Of a stretch of DNA of 5,883 nt, positions 1-5,298 are shown piece by piece (the stretch's first letter is position 1; each line of letters opens with the position of its first letter). Source of the stretch: JBBAFS01 sp041655255 (lineage in GTDB: Bacteria; Spirochaetota; Spirochaetia; Sphaerochaetales; Sphaerochaetaceae); NCBI GenBank assembly GCA_041655255.1, contig JBBAFS010000087.1, forward strand, positions 1 to 5,883, in the 5' to 3' direction. Position numbers and translations under genes: made by a program. The notes under the pieces are model-generated. The model had not been told where the DNA came from, did no database searches, and saw only the letters and a list, made by a program, of their open reading frames with translations.

Positions 1-64
1 AAAGGAGTTAAGCTCTCAAGAGGTCTCATTGACGTGCAAACAAAAGCACTTTAGACTGCTAAGT

Positions 65-568
65 ATGTTTGAACAATATAATGTAGAAGATGTAGAATTA
101 AATCCGTTTACTACCATTGGAGATGAGAGTTTTCTCATTACTGTGGGTAGTAGTGACAAGTGGAACACCATGACCGGAGGGTGGGGCTTTTTTGGATATA
201 TGTGGAAAAAACCAGCTCTCTCAGTTGTCGTTCGTCCTACTCGGTATACCTATGAGTTTTTAGAGAAGTATGATCATTTCACTGTCAGCTTTTTCTCTCC
301 AAAGTATGCTGAAGCACTCCAAATTTGTGGCTCTCATTCAGGAAGAGATACCAACAAAATAGAGTTAGCAGGATTAACCCCAACATATATTGATCATAGA
401 TGGATCACCTTTGAAGAGGCGAATATGGTCTACTGTTGCTCAAAAGCATCCAAGACTTTTTTTGAGAGTTCAGACTTTATCGATCCAGCAATCGAAGAAC
501 TCTATCCTTTAAAAGATTACCATGCTCAATATATCGGCTTTATCGAACAGATGCTGATTAAAGAGTAA
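65..568 (+). CDS. Flavin reductase-like, FMN-binding split-barrel family protein
   Basis: A 167-residue protein whose pattern matches the flavin reductase-like domain family, cytosolic proteins that bind FMN in a split beta-barrel. Visible family features are NTMTGGWGFFG (34-44, the segment that usually lines the flavin phosphate), RPTRYTYEFLE (57-67), the GSHSGRDTNK segment (89-98) and the terminal YIGFIEQMLIKE strand. The length is normal for single-domain members. ATG at 65 is chosen because the family normally begins only about a dozen residues before the ENPF/LNPF motif (here LNPF 12-15). However, no clear SD precedes it, whereas a TTG at 29 has AAGAGG at 18-23 with good spacing, giving 12 more residues. 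The frame is also open to the left window edge. Substrate and redox partner cannot be told from sequence; oxidoreductase activity is family inference. It is followed by an 82-nt gap and then pheS, so co-transcription is possible but not shown. Confidence 0.85.
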   Translation: MFEQYNVEDVELNPFTTIGDESFLITVGSSDKWNTMTGGWGFFGYMWKKPALSVVVRPTRYTYEFLEKYDHFTVSFFSPKYAEALQICGSHSGRDTNKIELAGLTPTYIDHRWITFEEANMVYCCSKASKTFFESSDFIDPAIEELYPLKDYHAQYIGFIEQMLIKE

Positions 569-578
569 TATATAGCCC

Positions 579-607
579 TTTAATTTTTCTTATCGACTCG
601 ATACAAT
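579..607 (+). promoter_or_regulatory. Candidate sigma-70-type promoter for pheST
   Basis: TACAAT at 602-607 matches five of six positions of the -10 consensus. A poor -35-like TTTAAT lies at 579-584 with a 17-nt spacer. Transcription would start near 613-615, at the left edge of the 612-636 palindrome. The -35 is weak, so this is a candidate only; read-through from the upstream gene is the alternative. Confidence 0.35.
591..603. repeat. Perfect 6-1-6 palindrome overlapping the candidate pheS -10
   Basis: TATCGA (591-596), a single C, then TCGATA (598-603) form a perfect inverted repeat between the putative -35 and -10 elements. The position would suit a repressor operator. TATCGA is frequent in coding DNA of this window, so chance is a serious alternative. 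Confidence 0.35.
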
Positions 608-611
608 ACGG

Positions 612-636
612 ACACTTATGTCCTCTACATAAGTGT
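612..636. promoter_or_regulatory. Perfect 10-bp inverted repeat directly before the pheS ribosome binding site
   Basis: Arm ACACTTATGT (612-621) and arm ACATAAGTGT (627-636) are exact reverse complements around a CCTCT spacer. The right arm abuts the pheS SD (AGGAG, 637-641), which is 9 nt from the ATG at 651. As RNA it would be a 10-bp stem with a 5-nt loop next to the SD; the TCCT at 621-624 could alternatively pair with AGGA of the SD. As DNA it would be a repressor-type operator around the predicted transcription start. No U-run follows, so it is not a standard terminator. The repeat is certain; the role is inferred. Confidence 0.6.
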
Positions 637-650
637 AGGAGTCTTAAATT

Positions 651-2189
651 ATGGATATCGATGTACGAAACTTGCACCCTCTTGAAATACGACTGTTGCG
701 TCATGTCTCTGAGGGAGAGAAAATCACCGCTGAACGGTTAATCGAAGAATTGGATTACAATGTTGGACAGTGTAACCAAGCCTTTAGTTGGCTCAGTGGA
801 AAAAACCTCATTGTTGAACAACAACGAATACGCCGTACGTTATATGAAATTACCGATGTTGGAAAAGCTCAACTTAAGGAGGGAACTCCCATTGAGCGAA
901 TATTCAACTTGTTAGTCACTGATGGACCTCACTCCCTTCCTGAGATTGCTGAAAAATTATCATTAGAGTCATCTGATGTTGGATCGAATTTTGGGTTATT
1001 AAGTAAACTGAGAGCTTGCTCGATGGGAGAGGGTAATAAAGCTCAAGCTCTCATAAAGGAAGCTCCTATTGAAGTGACCATCGGTAAAGAGGTCCTCTCT
1101 CGTGCAGAGAGAGAGCCATTAGATGAAGACTCTTTATCTAAAGATGAGAAAGCTTTTGTTTCTCGTAATAGTAAGAAAAGAGGAGCAAGCTCCTCTCCAC
1201 TTAAAGTAGTAGAACGAGAAGATGTTACCTATACATTAACGTCCGATGGCGTTGCTGCTAAAAAAGTGTTATTAGAACAAGAGATTACCGGGTTGGAGTT
1301 TGGATCTTTAACATCTCAGATGCTCTCAACAGGGTCGTGGAAAACGGGCTCTTTTAGACCATACAGCCTTCAAACACCTCCACCAAGAATTATGTTGGGG
1401 AGAAAAAATCCATATGCCTCTTATTTAACATGGGTAAAAGATAAACTAGTCTCATTAGGATTTGAAGAGTTTGATGGACCACTGGTAGAAAACGAGTTTT
1501 GGAATGGAGATGCTCTCTTTATGCCTCAATTCCACTCAGCACGAGATATTCACGATGTCTATTATGTGAAAAACCCTTCTCATGCAAAGATGATTGAAGA
1601 GCCGTATCTCTCTCAGGTTGCTCAAACACACGAAAACGGGTGGACCACTGGAAGTCGTGGCTGGGGCTACTCATTTGATCACGACTTCACTCGCCGTCAG
1701 GTGATGAGAAGCCAAGGGACAGTTATCTCAGCAAAGACTCTCCCCACAGCACGTATTCCTGGAAAATACTTTGGTATTGTCCGTTGCTTTAGATACGACC
1801 AAGTAGATGCAACTCACGGTGCTGACTTTTACCAAACCGAAGGAATTGTCCTTGGTGATGATGTGAATTTACGTACCTTGTTAGGATTACTTAAGATGTT
1901 CGCCGAAGAAGTTGCTGGTGCAACAGAAGTAAAATATGTTCCAGGATATTTCCCATTTACCGAACCTTCAATCGAAGTTCATATCAAACACCCCTCCCTT
2001 GGGTGGTTTGAACTGGGTGGTAGTGGCATATTCAGACCCGAAGTCACCAAAGCTCTGGGCTTAGATGTCCCTGTGTTGGCTTGGGGGTTAGGAATTGACC
2101 GAATGGCTTTAATGCATTTAGAGCTAAATGATTTACGTGAGCTCTTTACCCCTAATATTGAGAGTGTCCGAATGAGGAGGGGAAACTAA
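651..2189 (+). CDS. pheS: Phenylalanine--tRNA ligase alpha subunit, archaeal/eukaryotic type
   Basis: Catalytic subunit of the cytosolic alpha2-beta2 enzyme that charges tRNA-Phe with phenylalanine using ATP. At 512 aa it is much longer than typical bacterial PheS (about 330-350 aa). The extra N-terminal part (about 1-210) looks like the winged-helix tRNA-binding domains of archaeal/eukaryotic alpha subunits (for example IRLLRHVSEGEKITAERLIE). The class II core follows: FWNGDALFMPQFHSARD (283-299, motif 1 area), FRYDQVDATHGADFYQTEG (380-398, motif 2) and GSGIFRPEV then LAWGLGIDRMAL (457-487, motif 3). Motif 2 reads FRYD rather than the common FRNE/FRxE, probably a lineage trait. A Ser/Lys/Glu-rich linker (about 149-190) looks poorly conserved and encodes two strong palindromes. 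The ATG at 651 has AGGAG at 637-641. The gene ends in a 1-nt overlap with pheT, its obligate partner. This gene type in a bacterium indicates a spirochaete and an ancient transfer. Confidence 0.96.
   Translation: MDIDVRNLHPLEIRLLRHVSEGEKITAERLIEELDYNVGQCNQAFSWLSGKNLIVEQQRIRRTLYEITDVGKAQLKEGTPIERIFNLLVTDGPHSLPEIAEKLSLESSDVGSNFGLLSKLRACSMGEGNKAQALIKEAPIEVTIGKEVLSRAEREPLDEDSLSKDEKAFVSRNSKKRGASSSPLKVVEREDVTYTLTSDGVAAKKVLLEQEITGLEFGSLTSQMLSTGSWKTGSFRPYSLQTPPPRIMLGRKNPYASYLTWVKDKLVSLGFEEFDGPLVENEFWNGDALFMPQFHSARDIHDVYYVKNPSHAKMIEEPYLSQVAQTHENGWTTGSRGWGYSFDHDFTRRQVMRSQGTVISAKTLPTARIPGKYFGIVRCFRYDQVDATHGADFYQTEGIVLGDDVNLRTLLGLLKMFAEEVAGATEVKYVPGYFPFTEPSIEVHIKHPSLGWFELGGSGIFRPEVTKALGLDVPVLAWGLGIDRMALMHLELNDLRELFTPNIESVRMRRGN
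1095..1113. repeat. 7-bp inverted repeat inside the pheS linker
   Basis: CTCTCTC (1095-1101) and GAGAGAG (1107-1113) are reverse complements around GTGCA. They encode part of the SRAERE stretch between the N-terminal domains and the catalytic core. It may form an mRNA hairpin; low sequence complexity makes chance plausible. Confidence 0.4.
1179..1196. repeat. Perfect 8-bp inverted repeat inside the pheS linker
   Basis: AGAGGAGC (1179-1186) and GCTCCTCT (1189-1196) are exact reverse complements around AA. In RNA this gives a 7-bp, GC-containing stem with a CAAG loop. It lies about 65 nt after the 1095-1113 repeat, in codons for the RGASSS linker, where the protein probably tolerates change. 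It also contains an SD-like AGGAG, but no start codon sits at a usable distance. Confidence 0.5.
2175..2180 (+). promoter_or_regulatory. Strong Shine-Dalgarno site for pheT within pheS
   Basis: AGGAGG lies in the last codons of pheS (RMRRGN) and is 8 nt from the pheT ATG at 2189. Together with the TAATG stop/start overlap it supports translational coupling of the two subunits and fixes the pheT start. Confidence 0.85.
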
Positions 2190-3907
2190 TGCCTAAAATA
2201 GATGTTGATCAACAGATGTTTAATACTCTCATGCAAGAGTCTTATACCAACGATGTTCTTGAAGACCTCCTTCCTGTAGCAAAAGCTGAACTCGATGGAT
2301 TTGATAGTGAACAGAAGATCTATAAAATTGAACTCAATGATACTAACAGACCCGATTTATGGTCGACTCCTGGTTTAGTTCGTCAGTTAGCCTCAGTGAG
2401 AGATCAAGAGATTGCTCAATACGACTTTTTCTCAACAGAAGAAGAGACTATCGATAGTGAAGGGAGAGCTTTAATTGTTGATGCTTCAGCAGAGCAAGTA
2501 CGCCCATTTTCCATTGGATTTGGCGTTCGTGGTGTTGTTGTTGATGAGAAGATCTTATTAAGTCTTATCCAATCGCAAGAGAAACTGTGCCACAACTTTG
2601 GACAAAAAAGAAAAACAATCGCCATGGGAATTTATCGTAGTGACTTGATGACGTACCCGATTCACTATAAAGGCGCTGATCCCGATACAACGAAGTTTGT
2701 CCCTCTTCACAGTGATCAAGAGATGAGTATGCGAGAGATACTTACCAAGCACCCCAAAGGGGTAGAGTTTGGACACATTGTTGCAGATAAGCCTGTGTTC
2801 CCCCTCTTATATGATGACAAAGGAGAAGTGTTAAGTTTTCCTCCAGTGATTAACAGTGCTTATATCGGGGCTGTAGAAGAGGGTGATGAGAATCTCTTTA
2901 TTGAATTTAGTGGACCAATCTTAGATGATCTACTGTTAGCAGCAAATATAGTTGCCTGTGATTGTGCCGATCTTGGTTATGAAATTTTACCTGTGAAGTG
3001 TCAATTCCCTTATGAAACTGAGTATGGGACAGAAGTGACAGTGCCTTACTATTTCCAAAAGCCAGTTGCCTGTGATCTACAGTTCTTACGTAAAACTCTT
3101 GGTAAAGATCTCAGTGAAGAAGAAATCTCTACAGCCTTAAGGAAAATGGGTATTCATAGTGTGACCGATGAGAAGATGGTCTATATCACAGTCCCTGAGT
3201 ATCGTAACGACTTTCTTCATCAAATCGATATCGTTGAAGATGTGATGATTGGTCATGGGATGAGCCTATTTGAACCTGAATTACCTCACGACTCAACCAT
3301 TGGTCGATTAACTGATGCTGAAATTTTTATTCGAGAAGCGAAAGATCTGATGGTAGGTCTTGGCTTTCAAGAGATGATGTACAACTATTTAGGATCTAAA
3401 AAAGAGTATATCGATAACATGAGAGTCGATGGATCTGAGTATATTCAGATTGCCAATCCGATGAGTGAAAACTACGAGTTTGTTCGTCCCTCTATTATTC
3501 CATCACTTTTGGAATCCGAAAGTGTCAGCGCTCATGCCCAGTATCCTCACTATATCTTTGAGATTGGAAAAGTTGCCTTCTTAGATGAGAGTGATAACTC
3601 TGGAACAACGACTCGTAATTACCTTGGGTTTTTAGGTGCAGCAAGTGAGATTGGATTTAACCAACTCAATAGTTATATCTCAACACTCTTTTATTTCTTA
3701 CATCGATCGTACACCCTCGCCCCTATCGTCGATCCACGATTCATCGAAGGACGATGTGGACACATTCTCAGTGCTCATGAAGTGGTAGGTGTCTTTGGTG
3801 AGATTCACCCTGCAGTACTAGATAACTGGGGTATTGGCATGCCCACCATAGCGTGTGAGATTGATTTGGATGTTCTTCGAGAGAAAGGGGAGTACTCTAA
3901 AGCGTAG
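2189..3907 (+). CDS. pheT: Phenylalanine--tRNA ligase beta subunit, archaeal/eukaryotic type
   Basis: Beta subunit (572 aa) of the phenylalanyl-tRNA synthetase heterotetramer; it supports tRNA binding and, in this family, carries the editing domain that clears mischarged Tyr-tRNA-Phe. The length fits archaeal/eukaryotic beta (about 550-600 aa), not the roughly 800-aa bacterial form with its EMAP-like and anticodon-binding extensions. Visible landmarks are KIELNDTNRPDLWSTPGLVRQL (46-67) near the N-terminus, a B3/B4-like region (about 105-260) with HNFGQKRKTIAMGIY (135-149) and FPPVINSA (217-224), a B5 domain with VPEYRNDFLHQIDIVEDV (335-352), and a catalytic-like core without catalytic motifs (about 375-565) containing NPMSENYEFVRPSIIPSLL (423-441) and VFGEIHP (535-541). 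The ATG shares one base with the pheS stop and follows a strong SD. The last 11 bp overlap the convergent peroxiredoxin gene, with no evident terminator between. Confidence 0.96.
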   Translation: MPKIDVDQQMFNTLMQESYTNDVLEDLLPVAKAELDGFDSEQKIYKIELNDTNRPDLWSTPGLVRQLASVRDQEIAQYDFFSTEEETIDSEGRALIVDASAEQVRPFSIGFGVRGVVVDEKILLSLIQSQEKLCHNFGQKRKTIAMGIYRSDLMTYPIHYKGADPDTTKFVPLHSDQEMSMREILTKHPKGVEFGHIVADKPVFPLLYDDKGEVLSFPPVINSAYIGAVEEGDENLFIEFSGPILDDLLLAANIVACDCADLGYEILPVKCQFPYETEYGTEVTVPYYFQKPVACDLQFLRKTLGKDLSEEEISTALRKMGIHSVTDEKMVYITVPEYRNDFLHQIDIVEDVMIGHGMSLFEPELPHDSTIGRLTDAEIFIREAKDLMVGLGFQEMMYNYLGSKKEYIDNMRVDGSEYIQIANPMSENYEFVRPSIIPSLLESESVSAHAQYPHYIFEIGKVAFLDESDNSGTTTRNYLGFLGAASEIGFNQLNSYISTLFYFLHRSYTLAPIVDPRFIEGRCGHILSAHEVVGVFGEIHPAVLDNWGIGMPTIACEIDLDVLREKGEYSKA

Positions 3908-4358
3908 AGAGATACTCAGCAATCTCTTTACCGTGTGTTTGGACACTCACTTTTGGGTAGATGTGAATCAGTTTTCCCTCTTTATCAAAGATGAAGGTGG
4001 TGCGAACTATCCCCATCCTTGTTTTACCGAAGCTTGTTTTTTGTTGCCACACTCCCAACTCTTCTAACAGGGTATGACTCTCATCAGATAAGAGAGTAAA
4101 TGGGAGGTTGTGCTTTTGTTTAAATTTTTGATGTGAGGCAACACTATCAGCACTGATACCCAAAATAACAGCACCAGAGTCGGTGATAGCACTCGATTCA
4201 TCTCTAAAAGAGCATGCTTGGGTGGTACACCCAGGAGTATTATCTTTTGGATAAGCATATAGTACTACATACGATCCTTCATAATCTTGTAAGCTCACCT
4301 CTTTATTCTCGTCGGTGAGAACCTTAGTAGTGGGGGCTTTTGAACCAATATCTAACAT
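3897..4358 (-). CDS. bcp: Thioredoxin-dependent thiol peroxidase, BCP/PrxQ-type peroxiredoxin
   Basis: A 153-residue cytosolic peroxiredoxin that reduces hydrogen peroxide and organic peroxides, usually recycled by thioredoxin. The active-site stretch YPKDNTPGCTTQACSFRD (36-53) carries the peroxidatic Cys44 and, five residues on, a probable resolving Cys49, the spacing of BCP-type atypical 2-Cys enzymes. The T41-P42-x-C44 core and a downstream Arg in VRTTFIF (Arg119) fit the conserved peroxidatic pocket. The length matches the family (about 150-157 aa). The frame is open further upstream, but ATG at 4358 is chosen: it begins with the family-typical MLDIGSKAP and has AGGAGA (plus-strand 4365-4370) 6 nt away. 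That SD overlaps the TAG stop of the upstream Cys-rich gene, suggesting coupled translation as the last gene of the HIT operon. Its 3' end overlaps the pheT tail by 11 bp on the opposite strand. Confidence 0.95.
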   Translation of the reverse strand: MLDIGSKAPTTKVLTDENKEVSLQDYEGSYVVLYAYPKDNTPGCTTQACSFRDESSAITDSGAVILGISADSVASHQKFKQKHNLPFTLLSDESHTLLEELGVWQQKTSFGKTRMGIVRTTFIFDKEGKLIHIYPKVSVQTHGKEIAEYLSTL

Positions 4359-4364
4359 AACAGA

Positions 4365-4370
4365 TCTCCT
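4365..4370 (-). promoter_or_regulatory. Shine-Dalgarno site of the peroxiredoxin gene, overlapping the upstream stop codon
   Basis: On the minus strand AGGAGA begins inside the TAG stop (4369-4371) of the Cys-rich gene and sits 6 nt before the ATG at 4358. This decides the start over the longer reading frame reaching 4442 and fits termination-reinitiation. Confidence 0.8.
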
Positions 4371-4656
4371 ATTCGTCGTTAAACAGAGAGTTGAACTTTG
4401 ATCGAGCTTCATCAGATCGGGTCGATTGAGTCGTTTTTCCACTCTCTCTCATACTAAAGTAATCACAAAAGTTCGCTCTGTCCTTATCATGAACCCGTTC
4501 TTCTACCCCTTCGGTACATTCGTGGTAGGCGTGAGGGTCATAATGACGACAATTGAGACAAATCTTTAAAGGACGGGAGCAAGAGGGGCACTCACTAGCA
4601 TACCCGATAGTATATGTGGAAGAGATCTCGCTTTTACAAAAATGGCACACTCTCAT
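4369..4656 (-). CDS. Small Cys-rich, probable zinc-ribbon protein of unknown function
   Basis: A 95-residue cytosolic protein without a signal peptide or membrane segment. Cysteines are ordered as CxxC (4, 7), CPSC (23, 26), CLNC (33, 36), then single Cys47 and Cys64. The first four resemble a rubredoxin-like zinc ribbon; the last four could form a second metal site. The stretches CLNCRHYDPHAYHEC (33-47) and DKDRANFCDYF (57-67) look like the core of a conserved uncharacterised bacterial family that I recall only as hypothetical proteins. The tail after about 70 is Ser/Thr/charged and probably disordered. Start choice: ATG 4656 gives the compact MRVCHFC beginning but has no close SD, only AAAGGTGA 19 nt upstream; a TTG at 4692 would add 12 residues and has no SD either. 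It lies between the HIT gene and bcp with a 10-nt gap to bcp. Metal binding is inferred; no function is assigned. Confidence 0.85.
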   Translation of the reverse strand: MRVCHFCKSEISSTYTIGYASECPSCSRPLKICLNCRHYDPHAYHECTEGVEERVHDKDRANFCDYFSMRESGKTTQSTRSDEARSKFNSLFNDE

Positions 4657-4694
4657 ACACGAAAGTGTACCAACGTCACCTTTACAGAGCAAGT

Positions 4695-4706
4695 AAAAAA
4701 GGGGGG
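4695..4706 (-). repeat. Homopolymer junction C6T6 after the HIT stop codon
   Basis: On the minus strand the HIT stop codon TAG is followed at once by six C and six T (plus strand A6 at 4695-4700, G6 at 4701-4706). It occupies the gap before the Cys-rich gene. It could be a slippage-prone tract or the U-tail of an internal attenuator. Only the tract itself is certain. Confidence 0.6.
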
Positions 4707-5114
4707 CTACAAGGTGATACTCAATTTCTCTCCGTACTGTTGTATCTCCCCCTCTTTGTACGACTCTTTAGGAAAACTGAGACGCTTTTCATCATCGTCG
4801 TAGCGGGGAATCACGTGGATATGAAGGTGGGGGATTTCTTGGCCTGCAGCGGGGCCATCGTTAATGACAATATTAACTGCATCTGCTTTAAGAGTCTCTC
4901 GAAGTTTTGTATCACACGCTTGGACCACACTCATCATATGTGAAAGTGTAGACAAAGGACACGTTTCGAGTGTGGGATACACTTCGTTTGAAATCACCAG
5001 CATGTGACCTTTATTCACTGGGGCAATATCTAAAATAACGGTACATAACTCATCTTGAAAGAGGGTAACTGAAGGAATTTCTCCTCTTATAATCTTGGTA
5101 AAAACATTTGCCAT
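4707..5114 (-). CDS. HIT (histidine triad) family protein, HINT-like
   Basis: A 135-residue cytosolic protein of the histidine-triad superfamily, nucleotide hydrolases/transferases acting on nucleoside phosphoramidates or dinucleoside polyphosphates. The family opening VFTKIIRGEIPS (4-15) is present, as are LDIAPVNKGHMLVIS (28-42), INDGPAAGQEIPHLHIH (84-100) and IPRY. The triad histidines are 96, 98 and 100, with His98 the expected nucleophile. The length is ordinary for a HINT-type member. The start at 5114 is well supported: it has TCTCCT on the plus strand at 5120-5125 (minus AGGAGA) 5 nt away, and the protein begins where the family begins. It is the first gene of a probable three-gene operon with the Cys-rich gene and bcp, and is divergent from the EF-G gene. 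The precise substrate cannot be read from sequence, so no gene symbol is given. Confidence 0.95.
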   Translation of the reverse strand: MANVFTKIIRGEIPSVTLFQDELCTVILDIAPVNKGHMLVISNEVYPTLETCPLSTLSHMMSVVQACDTKLRETLKADAVNIVINDGPAAGQEIPHLHIHVIPRYDDDEKRLSFPKESYKEGEIQQYGEKLSITL

Positions 5115-5119
5115 ATACT

Positions 5120-5125
5120 TCTCCT
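5120..5125 (-). promoter_or_regulatory. Shine-Dalgarno site of the HIT gene
   Basis: AGGAGA on the minus strand, 5 nt before the ATG at 5114; it supports this start. Confidence 0.8.
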
Positions 5126-5155
5126 ATCTGTTGGTAAGTGTAGCAATGCTCTTGT

Positions 5156-5184
5156 GTTTTATCTAGTAACATTCGTTGTAGCAA
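5156..5184 (-). promoter_or_regulatory. Candidate promoter for the HIT-ZnR-bcp operon
   Basis: On the minus strand TTGCTA (plus 5179-5184) and TAAAAC (plus 5156-5161) are separated by exactly 17 nt. Each matches four of six consensus positions. The implied leader is about 35 nt. Candidate only. Confidence 0.3.
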
Positions 5185-5206
5185 GTGATTGAATAATCTG
5201 TAAGAA

Positions 5207-5264
5207 TATACTACCATCCCCTTTGGTAAGCCGATTTGACGTTTTAAGCCAAACAATCAATCAT
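5207..5264 (+). promoter_or_regulatory. Candidate promoter elements for the EF-G gene
   Basis: Two possibilities are seen in the 261-nt divergent region (5115-5375). TATACT at 5207-5212 is a good -10 (five of six), with no convincing -35. TTGACG at 5236-5241 is a good -35 (five of six), followed after 17 nt by AATCAT (5259-5264, four of six). The first would give a leader of roughly 155 nt, the second roughly 105 nt. They cannot be distinguished from sequence. Apart from these and the mini-ORF at 5263, nothing else clear is seen in the region. Confidence 0.3.
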
Positions 5265-5298
5265 GTTGCTGTCACTTCTCGTGTTACTTATGGGTTGA
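5263..5298 (+). other. Leu-rich 11-codon mini-ORF in the EF-G leader (speculative leader peptide)
   Basis: ATG at 5263 opens MLLSLLVLLMG, ending in TGA at 5296-5298. Six of eleven residues are Leu, written with five different Leu codons. The stop lies in a weak potential hairpin: GTTGA (5294-5298) plus TCC (5300-5302) facing GGA (5311-5313) plus TCAAC (5316-5320). No SD precedes the ATG, and it is transcribed only if the upstream candidate promoter (5207) or another is used. It is listed because its composition is unusual and it sits before a translation-factor gene; chance is quite possible. Confidence 0.2.

Noticed and set aside
1..10. AAAGGAG at the left edge resembling an SD
   Set aside because: No start codon lies 5-12 nt downstream in a frame that stays open; possibly the end of an upstream gene or the leader of the flavin reductase gene.
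557..590. Terminator-like ATTAAAG/CTTTAAT stem followed by T-run after the flavin reductase gene
   Set aside because: Seven-bp stem with a single G-C pair and a 14-nt loop that includes the stop codon; too weak to call, though the T-run is real.
2416..2776. Two minus-strand frames inside pheT
   Set aside because: Shadows of pheT codons with no SD or family pattern.
3906..3929. AT-rich stem (AGAGAGAT facing ATCTCTTT) just after the pheT stop
   Set aside because: Contains a G-U pair, lies in the bcp coding sequence and has no U-run after it; not supported as a terminator.
4359..4442. 28-residue N-terminal extension of the peroxiredoxin
   Set aside because: It would overlap the Cys-rich gene in another frame, is not family-like, and the AGGAGA site at 4365-4370 points to the ATG at 4358.
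5050..5256. Minus-strand frame of 68 codons across the HIT 5' end and intergenic region
   Set aside because: Overlaps the well-supported HIT start in another frame, has no SD and no recognisable motif.
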